Below are positions 1-6,093 of a stretch of DNA of 7,679 nucleotides, one piece after another. The notes under the pieces were generated by a model. That model was not told the DNA's origin, did no database searches, and was given only the letters and a program-made list of their open reading frames with translations. Origin of the DNA: SHVZ01 sp044223515 (lineage in GTDB: Bacteria; Pseudomonadota; Alphaproteobacteria; SHVZ01); the NCBI GenBank assembly GCA_044223515.1, contig JBGALV010000161.1, positions 1 to 7,679 of the forward strand, in the 5' to 3' direction. The position numbers and the translations under genes are program-made. Each line of letters begins with the position of its first letter. Positions within the stretch are counted from its first letter, which is position 1.

Positions 1-1
1 G

Positions 2-1336
2 GTGGCGACGCGCGTCACCCGGTCGCTGAACGCGCTGGCGGCGCCGGCCCTGGCGCTGGGCTCGGGCGAGAAGGTCAAGATCCCCTCGGTCGAGATCAAG
101 GAGGTCGCCGAGCTCGGCGGCGCGCTCGAGAAGGCGGCGGAGCTCATGGAGGTGCGCGAGCGCGAGCGCGACGTCGCCCACGACGCCAACCGCGCCAAGT
201 CGGAATTCCTGGCGCTGATGAGCCACGAGCTGCGCACGCCGATGAACGGCATCCTGGGCTTCGCGCAGCTGATGAACCGCCCTTACTTCGGCGAGCTCAA
301 CGACAAGCAGCACGAGTTCGTCGGCCATATCCTCTCCGCCGGCCGCCACCTGCTGGGGCTCATCAACGACGTGCTCGACCTCTCGAAGATCGACGCCGGA
401 CATCTCTCGGTCTCGACCGAGCGCGTCGAGCTGGTGCCGCTGATGAAGTCGGTGATCGCGACCCTGGTGCAGTCGGCCGAGAAGACCGGCATCGCGGTCG
501 AGGCCGGCGACTTCGGCCACGGCCTGCCGGCGATCCATGTCGATCGCGTGCGCCTGGCACAGGTGCTGATCAACCTCGGCGTCAACGCGATCAAATACAA
601 CCGGCCCGGCGGGTCGGTGACGTTCGCCTACGAGAGGATCGGGGAAGATCGCATCAGGATCGCCATCACCGACACCGGCGAAGGGATTCCGCGGCACCGC
701 CAGGCCGAGCTGTTCCAGCCGTTCAACCGCCTCGGCGCGGAGACGAAGGCGATCGAAGGCACCGGCATCGGGCTCGCGCTCAGCCGTCGGCTGGTCGAGC
801 TGATGGGCGGCACGATCGCCTTCACCTCGACCGAAGGCGTGGGCAGCCGCTTCTGGATCGACGTGCCGGTCCACACCGGATCGACCGAGCAGGTGGAGAT
901 CGAGGCGGCGCGCGAAGGCCTCGCCTTCCGCTCCGGCTTCTCGGTGCTGCATGTCGAGGACAATCCCGCCAACCGCGTGCTGGTGAAGAACATCCTCTCG
1001 ACGCTCGACAACGTGCGCGTCATTGAGGCGGCGGACGGCGGCACCGGGATCGCGATGGCCGAGCACTACCGGCCCGACCTGATCATCCTCGACATCAACC
1101 TCGTCGACATCGATGGCTACGAGGTGCTGCGCCGGATCCGCGAGACGCCGTCGACGGCGAAGATCCCGGTGTTGGCATTGAGCGCCGGAGCGCTTCCGGG
1201 CGACATCGCGCGCGGGCTCAAGGCGGGTTTCTCGGCCTATCTCACCAAGCCGCTCGACGTCCGCAGCTTCCTGGAAGCGGTCGATGCGGCGCTGCCCCGG
1301 AGCTCCTTCGAGGAACGTCCGCGCGAGAAGGCTTAG
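2..1336 (+). CDS. Hybrid sensor histidine kinase with C-terminal receiver domain (5' end outside window)
   Basis: The reading frame is open to the window edge, so the N-terminal sensor and membrane part is missing. Numbering from the first visible codon (444 residues): residues 1-50 resemble the end of a HAMP linker (VTRSLNALA, then EVAELGGAL). A coiled stretch follows, then a HisKA domain with the phospho-acceptor H75 in MSHELRTP. The HATPase_c domain shows an N box at N195 (NAIKYN), a G1 box DTGEGI (224-229) and a G2 box GTGIGLAL (253-260). A receiver domain covers about 313-430, with acidic residues E319/D320, phospho-acceptor D364 (ILDIN), S394 and K416 (LTKPLD). All catalytic residues seen are intact. 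By family, it autophosphorylates on the histidine at the inner membrane and passes phosphate to its own receiver. No output domain or partner regulator gene is visible. The TAG stop lies directly before a hairpin terminator. The function class is secure; the signal sensed is unknown. Confidence 0.95.
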   Translation: MATRVTRSLNALAAPALALGSGEKVKIPSVEIKEVAELGGALEKAAELMEVRERERDVAHDANRAKSEFLALMSHELRTPMNGILGFAQLMNRPYFGELNDKQHEFVGHILSAGRHLLGLINDVLDLSKIDAGHLSVSTERVELVPLMKSVIATLVQSAEKTGIAVEAGDFGHGLPAIHVDRVRLAQVLINLGVNAIKYNRPGGSVTFAYERIGEDRIRIAITDTGEGIPRHRQAELFQPFNRLGAETKAIEGTGIGLALSRRLVELMGGTIAFTSTEGVGSRFWIDVPVHTGSTEQVEIEAAREGLAFRSGFSVLHVEDNPANRVLVKNILSTLDNVRVIEAADGGTGIAMAEHYRPDLIILDINLVDIDGYEVLRRIRETPSTAKIPVLALSAGALPGDIARGLKAGFSAYLTKPLDVRSFLEAVDAALPRSSFEERPREKA

Positions 1337-1356
1337 AGGTCGGCTTCAGCCGACCT
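1337..1356. terminator. Convergent hairpin terminator shared by the kinase and the small minus-strand gene
   Basis: AGGTCGGC (1337-1344) and GCCGACCT (1349-1356) form a perfect 8-bp stem with the tetraloop TTCA. The kinase stop codon (1334-1336) ends one base before the stem. The minus-strand gene's stop codon TGA (1348-1346) lies in the loop, so its last three codons are inside the stem. The T tail on the plus strand is weak (TTGCTATTGCTTT), and there is none on the minus strand. A terminator role is inferred from position and stem strength. Confidence 0.65.
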
Positions 1357-1528
1357 TGCTATTGCTTTCCGAGGGTGCCGAGGCGACGGCCGCGACCGCC
1401 TTCCGCTCCCACTCCTCCGCCTCGCGGATCAGCTCGAGCCTTCCTTCGGGGCGCAGCGTCTCGGCATAGGAGCGGAGGTCTCGGGCGAGCTTCCACCATC
1501 CGGCGACGGTCTGGGCATCGGTATTCAC
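1346..1528 (-). CDS. Small helical hypothetical protein, 60 aa, probably leaderless
   Basis: From the GTG at 1528 this encodes 60 residues beginning MNTDAQTVAGWWKLARDL. Most of the middle (about residues 9-46) is a charged amphipathic pattern with AETLRPEGRLELIREAEEWERKA, predicted all-helical, followed by an Ala/Ser-rich tail. There is no signal peptide or membrane segment. The layout recalls the small alphaproteobacterial proteins with a pattern like AEECR...A...P..R..L...A..WE..A; this is recall of a pattern, not a database match. A GTG at 1555 in the same frame would add nine residues, but it lies between the -35 and -10 boxes of the promoter found here. The 1528 GTG sits about where transcription should begin, so I prefer it. 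The stop codon is in the loop of the convergent terminator. Function unknown. Promoter, terminator and composition support a real gene. Confidence 0.6.
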   Translation of the reverse strand: MNTDAQTVAGWWKLARDLRSYAETLRPEGRLELIREAEEWERKAVAAVASAPSESNSKVG

Positions 1529-1536
1529 GGCGTGTA

Positions 1537-1565
1537 TTATTAAACATATGTTCACAAATAGTCAA
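1537..1565 (-). promoter_or_regulatory. Near-consensus sigma70-type promoter with a palindrome in its spacer
   Basis: On the minus strand TTGACT (1565-1560) is followed after exactly 17 bases by TAATAA (1542-1537), five of six consensus bases in each box. The spacer holds a perfect 10-bp palindrome AACATATGTT (1543-1552), which a repressor could use as an operator. In minus orientation GAACATATGTTT resembles the Gram-positive type LexA (DinR) box GAAC-N4-GTTC. The usual alphaproteobacterial LexA box, GTTC-N7-GTTC, is only partly matched (GTTC-N7-GTCA, plus strand 1550-1564). Transcription should start near 1530-1528, on the GTG of the 60-codon gene. The block is strikingly AT-rich against its surroundings. 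Confidence 0.65.
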
Positions 1566-1590
1566 GTGAAGGTTCCCTTTCGGAAAAGGC

Positions 1591-1614
1591 CGTGGATCCC
1601 AGCGCCGATCCACG
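1591..1614. repeat. 8-bp perfect inverted repeat upstream of the aldolase-like gene
   Basis: CGTGGATC (1591-1598) and GATCCACG (1607-1614) are exact reverse complements around an 8-base loop. The element lies 66 bases before the ATG of the class II aldolase-family gene. It could be a regulator binding site or a leader hairpin. No clear sigma70 promoter for that gene was seen nearby, so its role is open. Confidence 0.4.
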
Positions 1615-1648
1615 TCCGCTCGCCTTCGCTTGCCGCTCCTTGTCGGTT

Positions 1649-1675
1649 CCGATACGAGGGGCCGATACGAGGAGG
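1649..1675 (+). promoter_or_regulatory. Ribosome binding site lying in a direct repeat
   Basis: An 11-base unit CCGATACGAGG occurs at 1649-1659 and again at 1662-1672, two bases apart. The second copy runs into AGGAGG (1670-1675), a strong Shine-Dalgarno sequence five bases before the ATG at 1681. This fixes the start of the aldolase-like gene there rather than at an in-frame TTG at 1630. The repeat looks like a small tandem duplication of the ribosome binding region. Confidence 0.7.
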
Positions 1676-1680
1676 CATTC

Positions 1681-2427
1681 ATGACCGTGGTCGGCAGGAT
1701 CGGACCCTCTGAATCGGCGGAACGCCAGGCGCGGCTCGAGCTCGCGGCCTGCTTCCGCCTCGCCAACCGCTTCGGCTGGAACGAGGGCATCGCCAATCAC
1801 TTCTCGGTCGAGATCGGCCCCGACCGCTACCTGCTGAACCCGTACGAGCTGCATTTCGCCGAGATCACCGCCTCCAACCTCCTGGTCGTCGACGGCAAGG
1901 GCAAGGTCTACTCGGGCGAGGGCCAGGTCAGGAGCGCCGCCTTCTACCTGCATCCGCGCTTGCACACGATGCTGCCGCGCGCCAAGGCGATCATCCACGC
2001 GCACCCGCCCTACGCCACCGCGATCTCCTGCGTGAAGGGCGGCCGCTTCGACCAGTCGAGCGCGCACGCGATGCTGTTCGGCAAGCAGGTCTGCTACGAC
2101 GACGAGCTGGGCGGCGAGGTCAGCGAGACCGAGGTGCAGCGGGTCGCGCACAAGGTCGGCGACAAGACGATCATCGTGCACGCGATGCACGGCCTCACCA
2201 CGCTCGGCAACACGATCGCCGACGCCTTCGACAACTTCTACTTCGCCGAGAAGTGGGCGATGAACACGCTCCTGAAGAAGCCGATGGGCGAGCCCTGGCG
2301 CATCGCCGACAACCTGATCTGGAACTCGCCCGACCGCGACAAGACGCTGACGCCGCGCGCCCAGCAGGCGCATCTCAACGCCTGGATGCGCGTCCTCGAC
2401 AAGGAAGAGGCCGACTACAGGAACTGA
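1681..2427 (+). CDS. Class II aldolase/adducin family protein
   Basis: A 248-residue cytoplasmic protein, about usual length for this metal-dependent fold. An early segment, WNEGIANHFSVEI (33-45), fits the family's N-terminal pattern. The zinc site appears as H106 and H108 in IIHAHPPYA, with a third ligand from VHAMHGLTTLG (H170 best fits the usual NHG position). Where true aldolases such as fuculose-phosphate aldolase carry a catalytic glutamate in PSSE, this protein reads AAFYLH (86-91), the adducin-like form. Aldol cleavage is therefore doubtful; decarboxylation or another enol-type reaction is possible, but none can be named. The start is set by AGGAGG five bases upstream. Its stop is only 11 bases from the stop of the convergent substrate-binding protein gene. 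It may belong functionally with the minus-strand catabolic genes, though it is transcribed separately. The family is secure; the substrate is unknown. Confidence 0.9.
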   Translation: MTVVGRIGPSESAERQARLELAACFRLANRFGWNEGIANHFSVEIGPDRYLLNPYELHFAEITASNLLVVDGKGKVYSGEGQVRSAAFYLHPRLHTMLPRAKAIIHAHPPYATAISCVKGGRFDQSSAHAMLFGKQVCYDDELGGEVSETEVQRVAHKVGDKTIIVHAMHGLTTLGNTIADAFDNFYFAEKWAMNTLLKKPMGEPWRIADNLIWNSPDRDKTLTPRAQQAHLNAWMRVLDKEEADYRN

Positions 2428-2438
2428 GAGGCGCGGCG

Positions 2439-4025
2439 CTAAGCCCGCCTGACGTTGTAGAAGAGCGAGTATCCGCGCAGCACGCCGGCGAGGCTGTCGC
2501 GGAAGGCGGTCGACTGGTAGTAGACGCCGAGCGGGTAGTACGGCACGTCCTGGAAGGCCTGGAGCTGCATCTCGCGGCAGATCGCCTGCTGCTTCGCGAG
2601 ATCGGTCGAATCCAGCCAGGCGTTCCGCAGCTCCTCGAGCTTCGGGCTCTCCGGCCAGCCGAAGATCGCCGAGGCACCATTGCCGCGGATGTAGTTGTTC
2701 GCCGCCGGGCTTCCCATCGCGACCGATGGCGCGTTGTTCGGATACATGCTCCAGCCGCCCTTCTCCACCGGCTCCTTGGAGGCGGTGCGCTGCACCACCG
2801 AGCCGAAGTCGCGCGCCTGGAAGTCGAGCTTCATGCCGAGCTTCCTGAACATGTCGGCGGCGACCTCGCTGCCGGCCTTGCTGGTGGCGATGTCGGTGGG
2901 TGCCAGGAACACCACGGTCTCGCCGCCGTAGCCCGCGGCATCGAGCTCGCGCTTCACCTTGTCGAAGTCGCGTGGGGACTTGAGCGCCTCCATGCCCGCG
3001 TCGCTCGCCATCGGCGATCCGGTCGAGAAGAAGCCGGTCTCGCGCCACATCGCCGGATCGTTGCCGGCGACCGCGCGCATGTAGTCGGCCTGCACGATCG
3101 CGCCCATGAGCGCGCGGCGGACCTTCGGGTTGTTGAACGGCGGCTGCACGTGGTTCGGGCGCAGCATCTGCATGGTGGCGATGATGTCGCGCAGCTGGAG
3201 GACGACCTTCGGCGCGGTCTTCAGGATCGGGATGAAGTCGTTGGTCGGCTGGTCCCACCAGTCGATCTCGCCCGCCTGCAGCGCCGCCGCCGCGGTGCCG
3301 GGATCGGGCAGCGTGTGCCATTCGACCCGATCGAAATGGACGATTTTCGGACCAGCCAGAAGGCTCGGCGTGCCGTTCGGCCGCGGCACGTAGCCGGCGA
3401 ACTTTTCATAGACGTTCAGCGATCCCGGAACGCGCTCGCCCGGCACATAGCGGAAGGGGCCGCTGCCGATCACTTCCGCCATGGCTTGAGTCGGCGGCGC
3501 GCTCGCCAGGCGCTCGGGCACGATCGCCGGATAGTAGGCGCCGGTCTTTCCCATGATCGCATCGGGCAGCAGCGGGAACGGCTTCTTCAGGCGGAACTGC
3601 ACGACGCGATCGGACGGCGCCGAGAGCTCGTCGGTCAGCGACATCAGGGTAAGCCCGAGGGAATCGCGCTGGCCCCAGCGCTTGAGGCTGGCGACCACGT
3701 CCTTGGCCAGCACCGGCGTGCCGTCGTGGAACCTGAGACCCTCGCGCAGCGCGATCTTCCAGGTCTTGCCGTCGTTCTCGACCACATGGCCCTCGGCCAT
3801 CTGCGGCTGCGCCACGTATTTCTCGTCCATGGCGTAGAGAGAGTCGAACACCATGCAGGCGTGCTGCAGCGTGGCGCCGGCCGGCGACTGCACCGGATCG
3901 AGCAGCGACAGGTCCTGGTAGGGAACGTATTTGAGCGTGCGTGCCGACTGCGCGCCCGCGAGGCGCGGCGCCGCGAGCGCGGCGGCGCCGGCGATCGAGG
4001 TCTTGAGGAAGGTCCGCCGTTGCAT
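2439..4025 (-). CDS. Family 5 (peptide/opine/nickel type) ABC transporter substrate-binding protein, Tat-exported
   Basis: A periplasmic solute receptor of 528 residues, normal for family 5 binding proteins. The start ATG at 4025 has GGGGAG six bases upstream. It opens directly on a twin-arginine leader, QRRTFLK at residues 2-8, followed by an Ala-rich hydrophobic stretch and a probable cleavage site near AGA-Q (residues 23-26). The family signature is clear at about 77-120: AEGHVVENDGKTWKIALREG, then FHDGTPVLAKDVVASLKRW. Other typical features are IGSGPFRY, LQAGEIDWWDQP and FNNPKVRRAL. By family it captures a ligand and hands it to a DppBC/DppDF-like permease, but no permease or ATPase gene is in the window. 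It is the last of three minus-strand genes, 66 bases after the amidohydrolase, and ends nearly tail to tail with the aldolase-like gene. An in-frame ATG 22 codons upstream is rejected because it would bury the signal peptide. Ligand not predictable. Confidence 0.93.
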   Translation of the reverse strand: MQRRTFLKTSIAGAAALAAPRLAGAQSARTLKYVPYQDLSLLDPVQSPAGATLQHACMVFDSLYAMDEKYVAQPQMAEGHVVENDGKTWKIALREGLRFHDGTPVLAKDVVASLKRWGQRDSLGLTLMSLTDELSAPSDRVVQFRLKKPFPLLPDAIMGKTGAYYPAIVPERLASAPPTQAMAEVIGSGPFRYVPGERVPGSLNVYEKFAGYVPRPNGTPSLLAGPKIVHFDRVEWHTLPDPGTAAAALQAGEIDWWDQPTNDFIPILKTAPKVVLQLRDIIATMQMLRPNHVQPPFNNPKVRRALMGAIVQADYMRAVAGNDPAMWRETGFFSTGSPMASDAGMEALKSPRDFDKVKRELDAAGYGGETVVFLAPTDIATSKAGSEVAADMFRKLGMKLDFQARDFGSVVQRTASKEPVEKGGWSMYPNNAPSVAMGSPAANNYIRGNGASAIFGWPESPKLEELRNAWLDSTDLAKQQAICREMQLQAFQDVPYYPLGVYYQSTAFRDSLAGVLRGYSLFYNVRRA

Positions 4026-4091
4026 GACGCGCTCCCCTTGAGATTCCGAGATGGACGAGATGAATTCTGCGCCGGCCTTGGCGCGCGTCAA

Positions 4092-4922
4092 TCAAACGCG
4101 TCCGAAGCCGAACAGCCGGGCCGGGTTCTCCGCCAGCACGCGCGCGCGGTCTTTCGCGTCCGGGAACCAGCGTTCCAGAGGGGCGAGCTGGCTCGGATAG
4201 TCCGGGCGCTCGGCCACGGCGACGAAGGGCCAGTCCGATCCCCAGAGGCAGTTGCCGACACCGAAGGCCGCGACCAGCGCCTCGACATAGGCGTCGAGGT
4301 CGCGATATCCGGGCGCGCGGCTGATCCGGAACATCGACGACAGCTTCACTGCCGCGCGGCCCCCGCGGCCGAGCTCGAGAACCTGCCGGAAGCCCGGCTG
4401 GCCGATGCCGCCGGCGGGATCGTGGACGCCGAAGTGATCGACGACGACCTGGACGCCGCTGGACGAGAGCACCGGCGCCGCGTCGGCCCATTGCGCATCC
4501 GTCGCATAGACCTGCGCGACCCAGCCGAGCGCCTTGAGGCGCGCCAGCAGCCGCGGCACCTCAGGTCCCGAGAGCGCGCCCGGATCGTAGCTCGGCAGGT
4601 TGAAGCGCACGCCGACCACGCCGGCCCGCGCCATGTCCTCGAGCTGCCGGTCGCCGAAGGCGGCATCGATCACCGCGATCGCCTTGAAGCGGCCGGGATA
4701 TGCGGCGACCGCATCGAGGATCGGCGCGTTGTCGGTGCCGTAGCCGCTGAGCTGCACCAGCAGGCCGTGATAGAGGCCGTTCCGGTCCAGCACGGCGCAG
4801 AAGTCCTCGCGCGTGCCGGTCTCGGCTTCCGTCGGCTTGTAGCCGCGCCCGCCCGGCACCGGGAAGCGCTTCAGGTCGATGATGTGGGCGTGGCAGTCGG
4901 CGTTGCGGGGGCTCTCGGTCAC
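4092..4922 (-). CDS. Amidohydrolase-2 family metal-dependent hydrolase (PDC lactonase-like)
   Basis: From the GTG at 4922, preceded by AAAAGGAG nine bases upstream, this encodes 276 residues, typical of the COG3618/PF04909 TIM-barrel hydrolases that include 2-pyrone-4,6-dicarboxylate lactonase. The metal motif DCHAHI (9-14, H11 and H13) sits right at the N terminus as expected. Further landmarks are GVVGVRFNL (101-109), VDHFG (161-165, H163), a lysine in AVKLSS (K193) and the catalytic aspartate in WGSDWPF (D230). The C-terminal ENPARLFGF (265-273) is the usual family ending. By family it hydrolyses a lactone or related ester/amide in the cytoplasm. The frame stays open 106 codons further upstream, but only by reading through a hairpin repeat and into the dioxygenase gene, so that extension is not real. 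It lies 182 bases downstream of the dioxygenase and 66 bases before the binding protein, probably one operon. The exact substrate is unknown. Confidence 0.9.
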   Translation of the reverse strand: MTESPRNADCHAHIIDLKRFPVPGGRGYKPTEAETGTREDFCAVLDRNGLYHGLLVQLSGYGTDNAPILDAVAAYPGRFKAIAVIDAAFGDRQLEDMARAGVVGVRFNLPSYDPGALSGPEVPRLLARLKALGWVAQVYATDAQWADAAPVLSSSGVQVVVDHFGVHDPAGGIGQPGFRQVLELGRGGRAAVKLSSMFRISRAPGYRDLDAYVEALVAAFGVGNCLWGSDWPFVAVAERPDYPSQLAPLERWFPDAKDRARVLAENPARLFGFGRV

Positions 4923-4963
4923 CTGGACGAACTCCTTTTCCGCTTCCGCGCCGACATCGTGCC

Positions 4964-5092
4964 CCCTCTCCCGCGTCGTACGCGGGGGAGGGTTGGGGTG
5001 GGGGCGAGCGAAGCGAGAGCCATCGCCGTCCGTTTCAACATTTCTCGCTACGCTCGCCCCCACCCTGCCCTCCCCCGCTTCGCGGGAGAGGG
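4964..5092. repeat. BIME/REP-like composite inverted repeat between two catabolic genes
   Basis: Two copies of one unit face each other. Each copy has its own hairpin: 4964-4975 with 4981-4992 (12 bp, one G-T pair), and 5068-5078 with 5082-5092 (11 positions, one mismatch). Each continues inward into the tail GGGTGGGGGCGAGCG. The tails pair with each other: 4996-5010 matches 5051-5065 exactly, and after one mismatch 5012-5018 pairs with 5043-5049. The hairpin arms 4984-4992 and 5068-5076 also match across the element. The 24-base centre (5019-5042) is unpaired. Such units are dispersed in many alphaproteobacterial genomes, as I recall. Here it fills the gap between the dioxygenase stop (5105) and the hydrolase start (4922), so the mRNA could fold or end here. 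Confidence 0.85.
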
Positions 5093-5104
5093 ATTTCGAA
5101 GGCG

Positions 5105-5983
5105 CTACTCCGGCCGCGTGCCCTTGGTCATGAGGCCGTGCATGCGGCGGCGCCCCAATCCGGCGAAGCTGTCGCGGCGGTGCATGGTGCAGCGGTTGTC
5201 CCAGATGGCGATGTCGTGGAGCTGCCACTCCTGCGCCCACGAGTTCTCCGGCCGCCCGGCATAGGACCAGAGCTCGTCGAGCAGCGCCTCGCTCTTCGCC
5301 AGCACCAGGCCCGGGATGTAGGCGCCGAAGCGGCGGCCGAGATAGAGCGACTTGGCCCCGGTCTCGGGATGCGTGCGGACGATCGGGTGGACCGGCCCCG
5401 GCATCTCGCGCACGTCCCTGGTCTCGATATGCTCCCAGCCGGGCCAGGTGCCGTATTGCGGGTTGTGGCTCGCCTGGTGCTTGATCGTGAGCCTGGCGAG
5501 CCGCGCCTTGAGATCGTCGGGCAGGATGTCGTAGGCGCGGTACATGTCGGTGAAGTGCGTGTTGCCGCCGGTCGGCGGGATCTCGCGGGCGCAGAGCATC
5601 GTCAGCGCCGACGGCGCGTCGGTGAAGGAGAGGTCGGTGTGCCAGTCGAGCTCGCCGTCGCCGTGATGGCCGATCGGCTTGCCGTTCTCGACGATGTTGG
5701 AGACGACGCTCATCAGCGGCGACGCCGCCACATAGACCTTCCGGTCCTTCACGTAGTCGGGCGAGGTGTGGAGCTCGCCGAAGCGGGCGACGAAGCGCGT
5801 GAACTGGACGTCGTCCATCCGGTATCCCCGGAGCCGCACCACCAGGTGCTCGCGGATCGCGCGGCGGATGGTCTCGATGTCCTCGTCGGTCGCCTCATTG
5901 AGGTCGCCGCCGGAAATCTCGGCCGCGAACGGCCCGCTCAAGGGGCGGACGCGGAGGTCGTTGGCGCGGACGGTCAGGCTCAT
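5105..5983 (-). CDS. TauD/TfdA family Fe(II)/2-oxoglutarate-dependent dioxygenase
   Basis: A 292-residue cytoplasmic oxygenase, close to the usual 280-300 for the family. It couples oxidation of a substrate to 2-oxoglutarate decarboxylation. The iron-binding facial triad is present: H115 and D117 in DWHTDLSF, and the distal histidine H268 in WDNRCTMHRRD. T142 in GGNTHFTDM has the same spacing from H115 as the 2-oxoglutarate-contacting threonine of TauD has from its first histidine. An arginine for 2-oxoglutarate (R279 or R280) follows in GLGRRRMHGLM. The N terminus (VRPLSGPFAAEISGGDL) matches the family start, supporting the ATG at 5983; only a weak GGA lies before it. An in-frame ATG 15 codons earlier gives an untypical leader. 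Known members act on taurine, 2,4-D and alkyl sulfates; the substrate here cannot be told. First gene of the minus-strand set, divergent from tolB. Confidence 0.93.
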   Translation of the reverse strand: MSLTVRANDLRVRPLSGPFAAEISGGDLNEATDEDIETIRRAIREHLVVRLRGYRMDDVQFTRFVARFGELHTSPDYVKDRKVYVAASPLMSVVSNIVENGKPIGHHGDGELDWHTDLSFTDAPSALTMLCAREIPPTGGNTHFTDMYRAYDILPDDLKARLARLTIKHQASHNPQYGTWPGWEHIETRDVREMPGPVHPIVRTHPETGAKSLYLGRRFGAYIPGLVLAKSEALLDELWSYAGRPENSWAQEWQLHDIAIWDNRCTMHRRDSFAGLGRRRMHGLMTKGTRPE

Positions 5984-6008
5984 GGATCCGACGCTAGCAA
6001 GCAGGTGT

Positions 6009-6027
6009 TGAGGCCGCAAACGCCTCA
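6009..6027. promoter_or_regulatory. Possible operator in the divergent dioxygenase/tolB intergenic region
   Basis: TGAGGC (6009-6014) and GCCTCA (6022-6027) form a perfect 6-bp inverted repeat with a 7-base spacer, a geometry common for dimeric regulators. It lies 26 bases upstream of the dioxygenase ATG. On the minus strand a weak promoter candidate overlaps it: TTGCGG (6019-6014), 17 bases, TAGCGT (5996-5991). On the plus strand the repeat is followed by TTTT, so a short transcription stop hairpin is an alternative. No regulator gene is visible. Confidence 0.35.
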
Positions 6028-6093
6028 TTTTCGCCGCGTTGCTGCATGATGTTCCGGCGAATCACGAATGGAATGAAACAGGGAGGGACGGCG

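Noticed and set aside
1529..1555. Upstream GTG start (1555) for the small minus-strand gene
   Set aside because: It lies between the -35 and -10 boxes of the only good promoter, so it would not be in the transcript.
1552..3321. Long minus-strand open frame (589 codons)
   Set aside because: It overlaps the binding protein gene in another frame and runs antisense through the aldolase-like gene. The product is low-complexity and Arg/Ala rich with no recognisable domain.
4964..5092. Reading the repeats as a CRISPR array or insertion sequence
   Set aside because: There are only two copies in inverted orientation with no regular spacers, and no transposase gene or target-site duplication is visible. 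A REP/BIME-like element fits better.
4923..5240. N-terminal extension of the amidohydrolase
   Set aside because: It would translate the hairpin repeat and part of the dioxygenase gene in the wrong frame. The GTG at 4922 has a good ribosome binding site and places DCHAHI where the family has it.
2253..5264. Very long plus-strand open frame (1003 codons)
   Set aside because: It is antisense to the binding protein and hydrolase genes and overlaps the aldolase-like gene and part of the dioxygenase. Its product is rich in Arg, Ala, His and Glu with no family motif, typical of a shadow frame in high-GC DNA.
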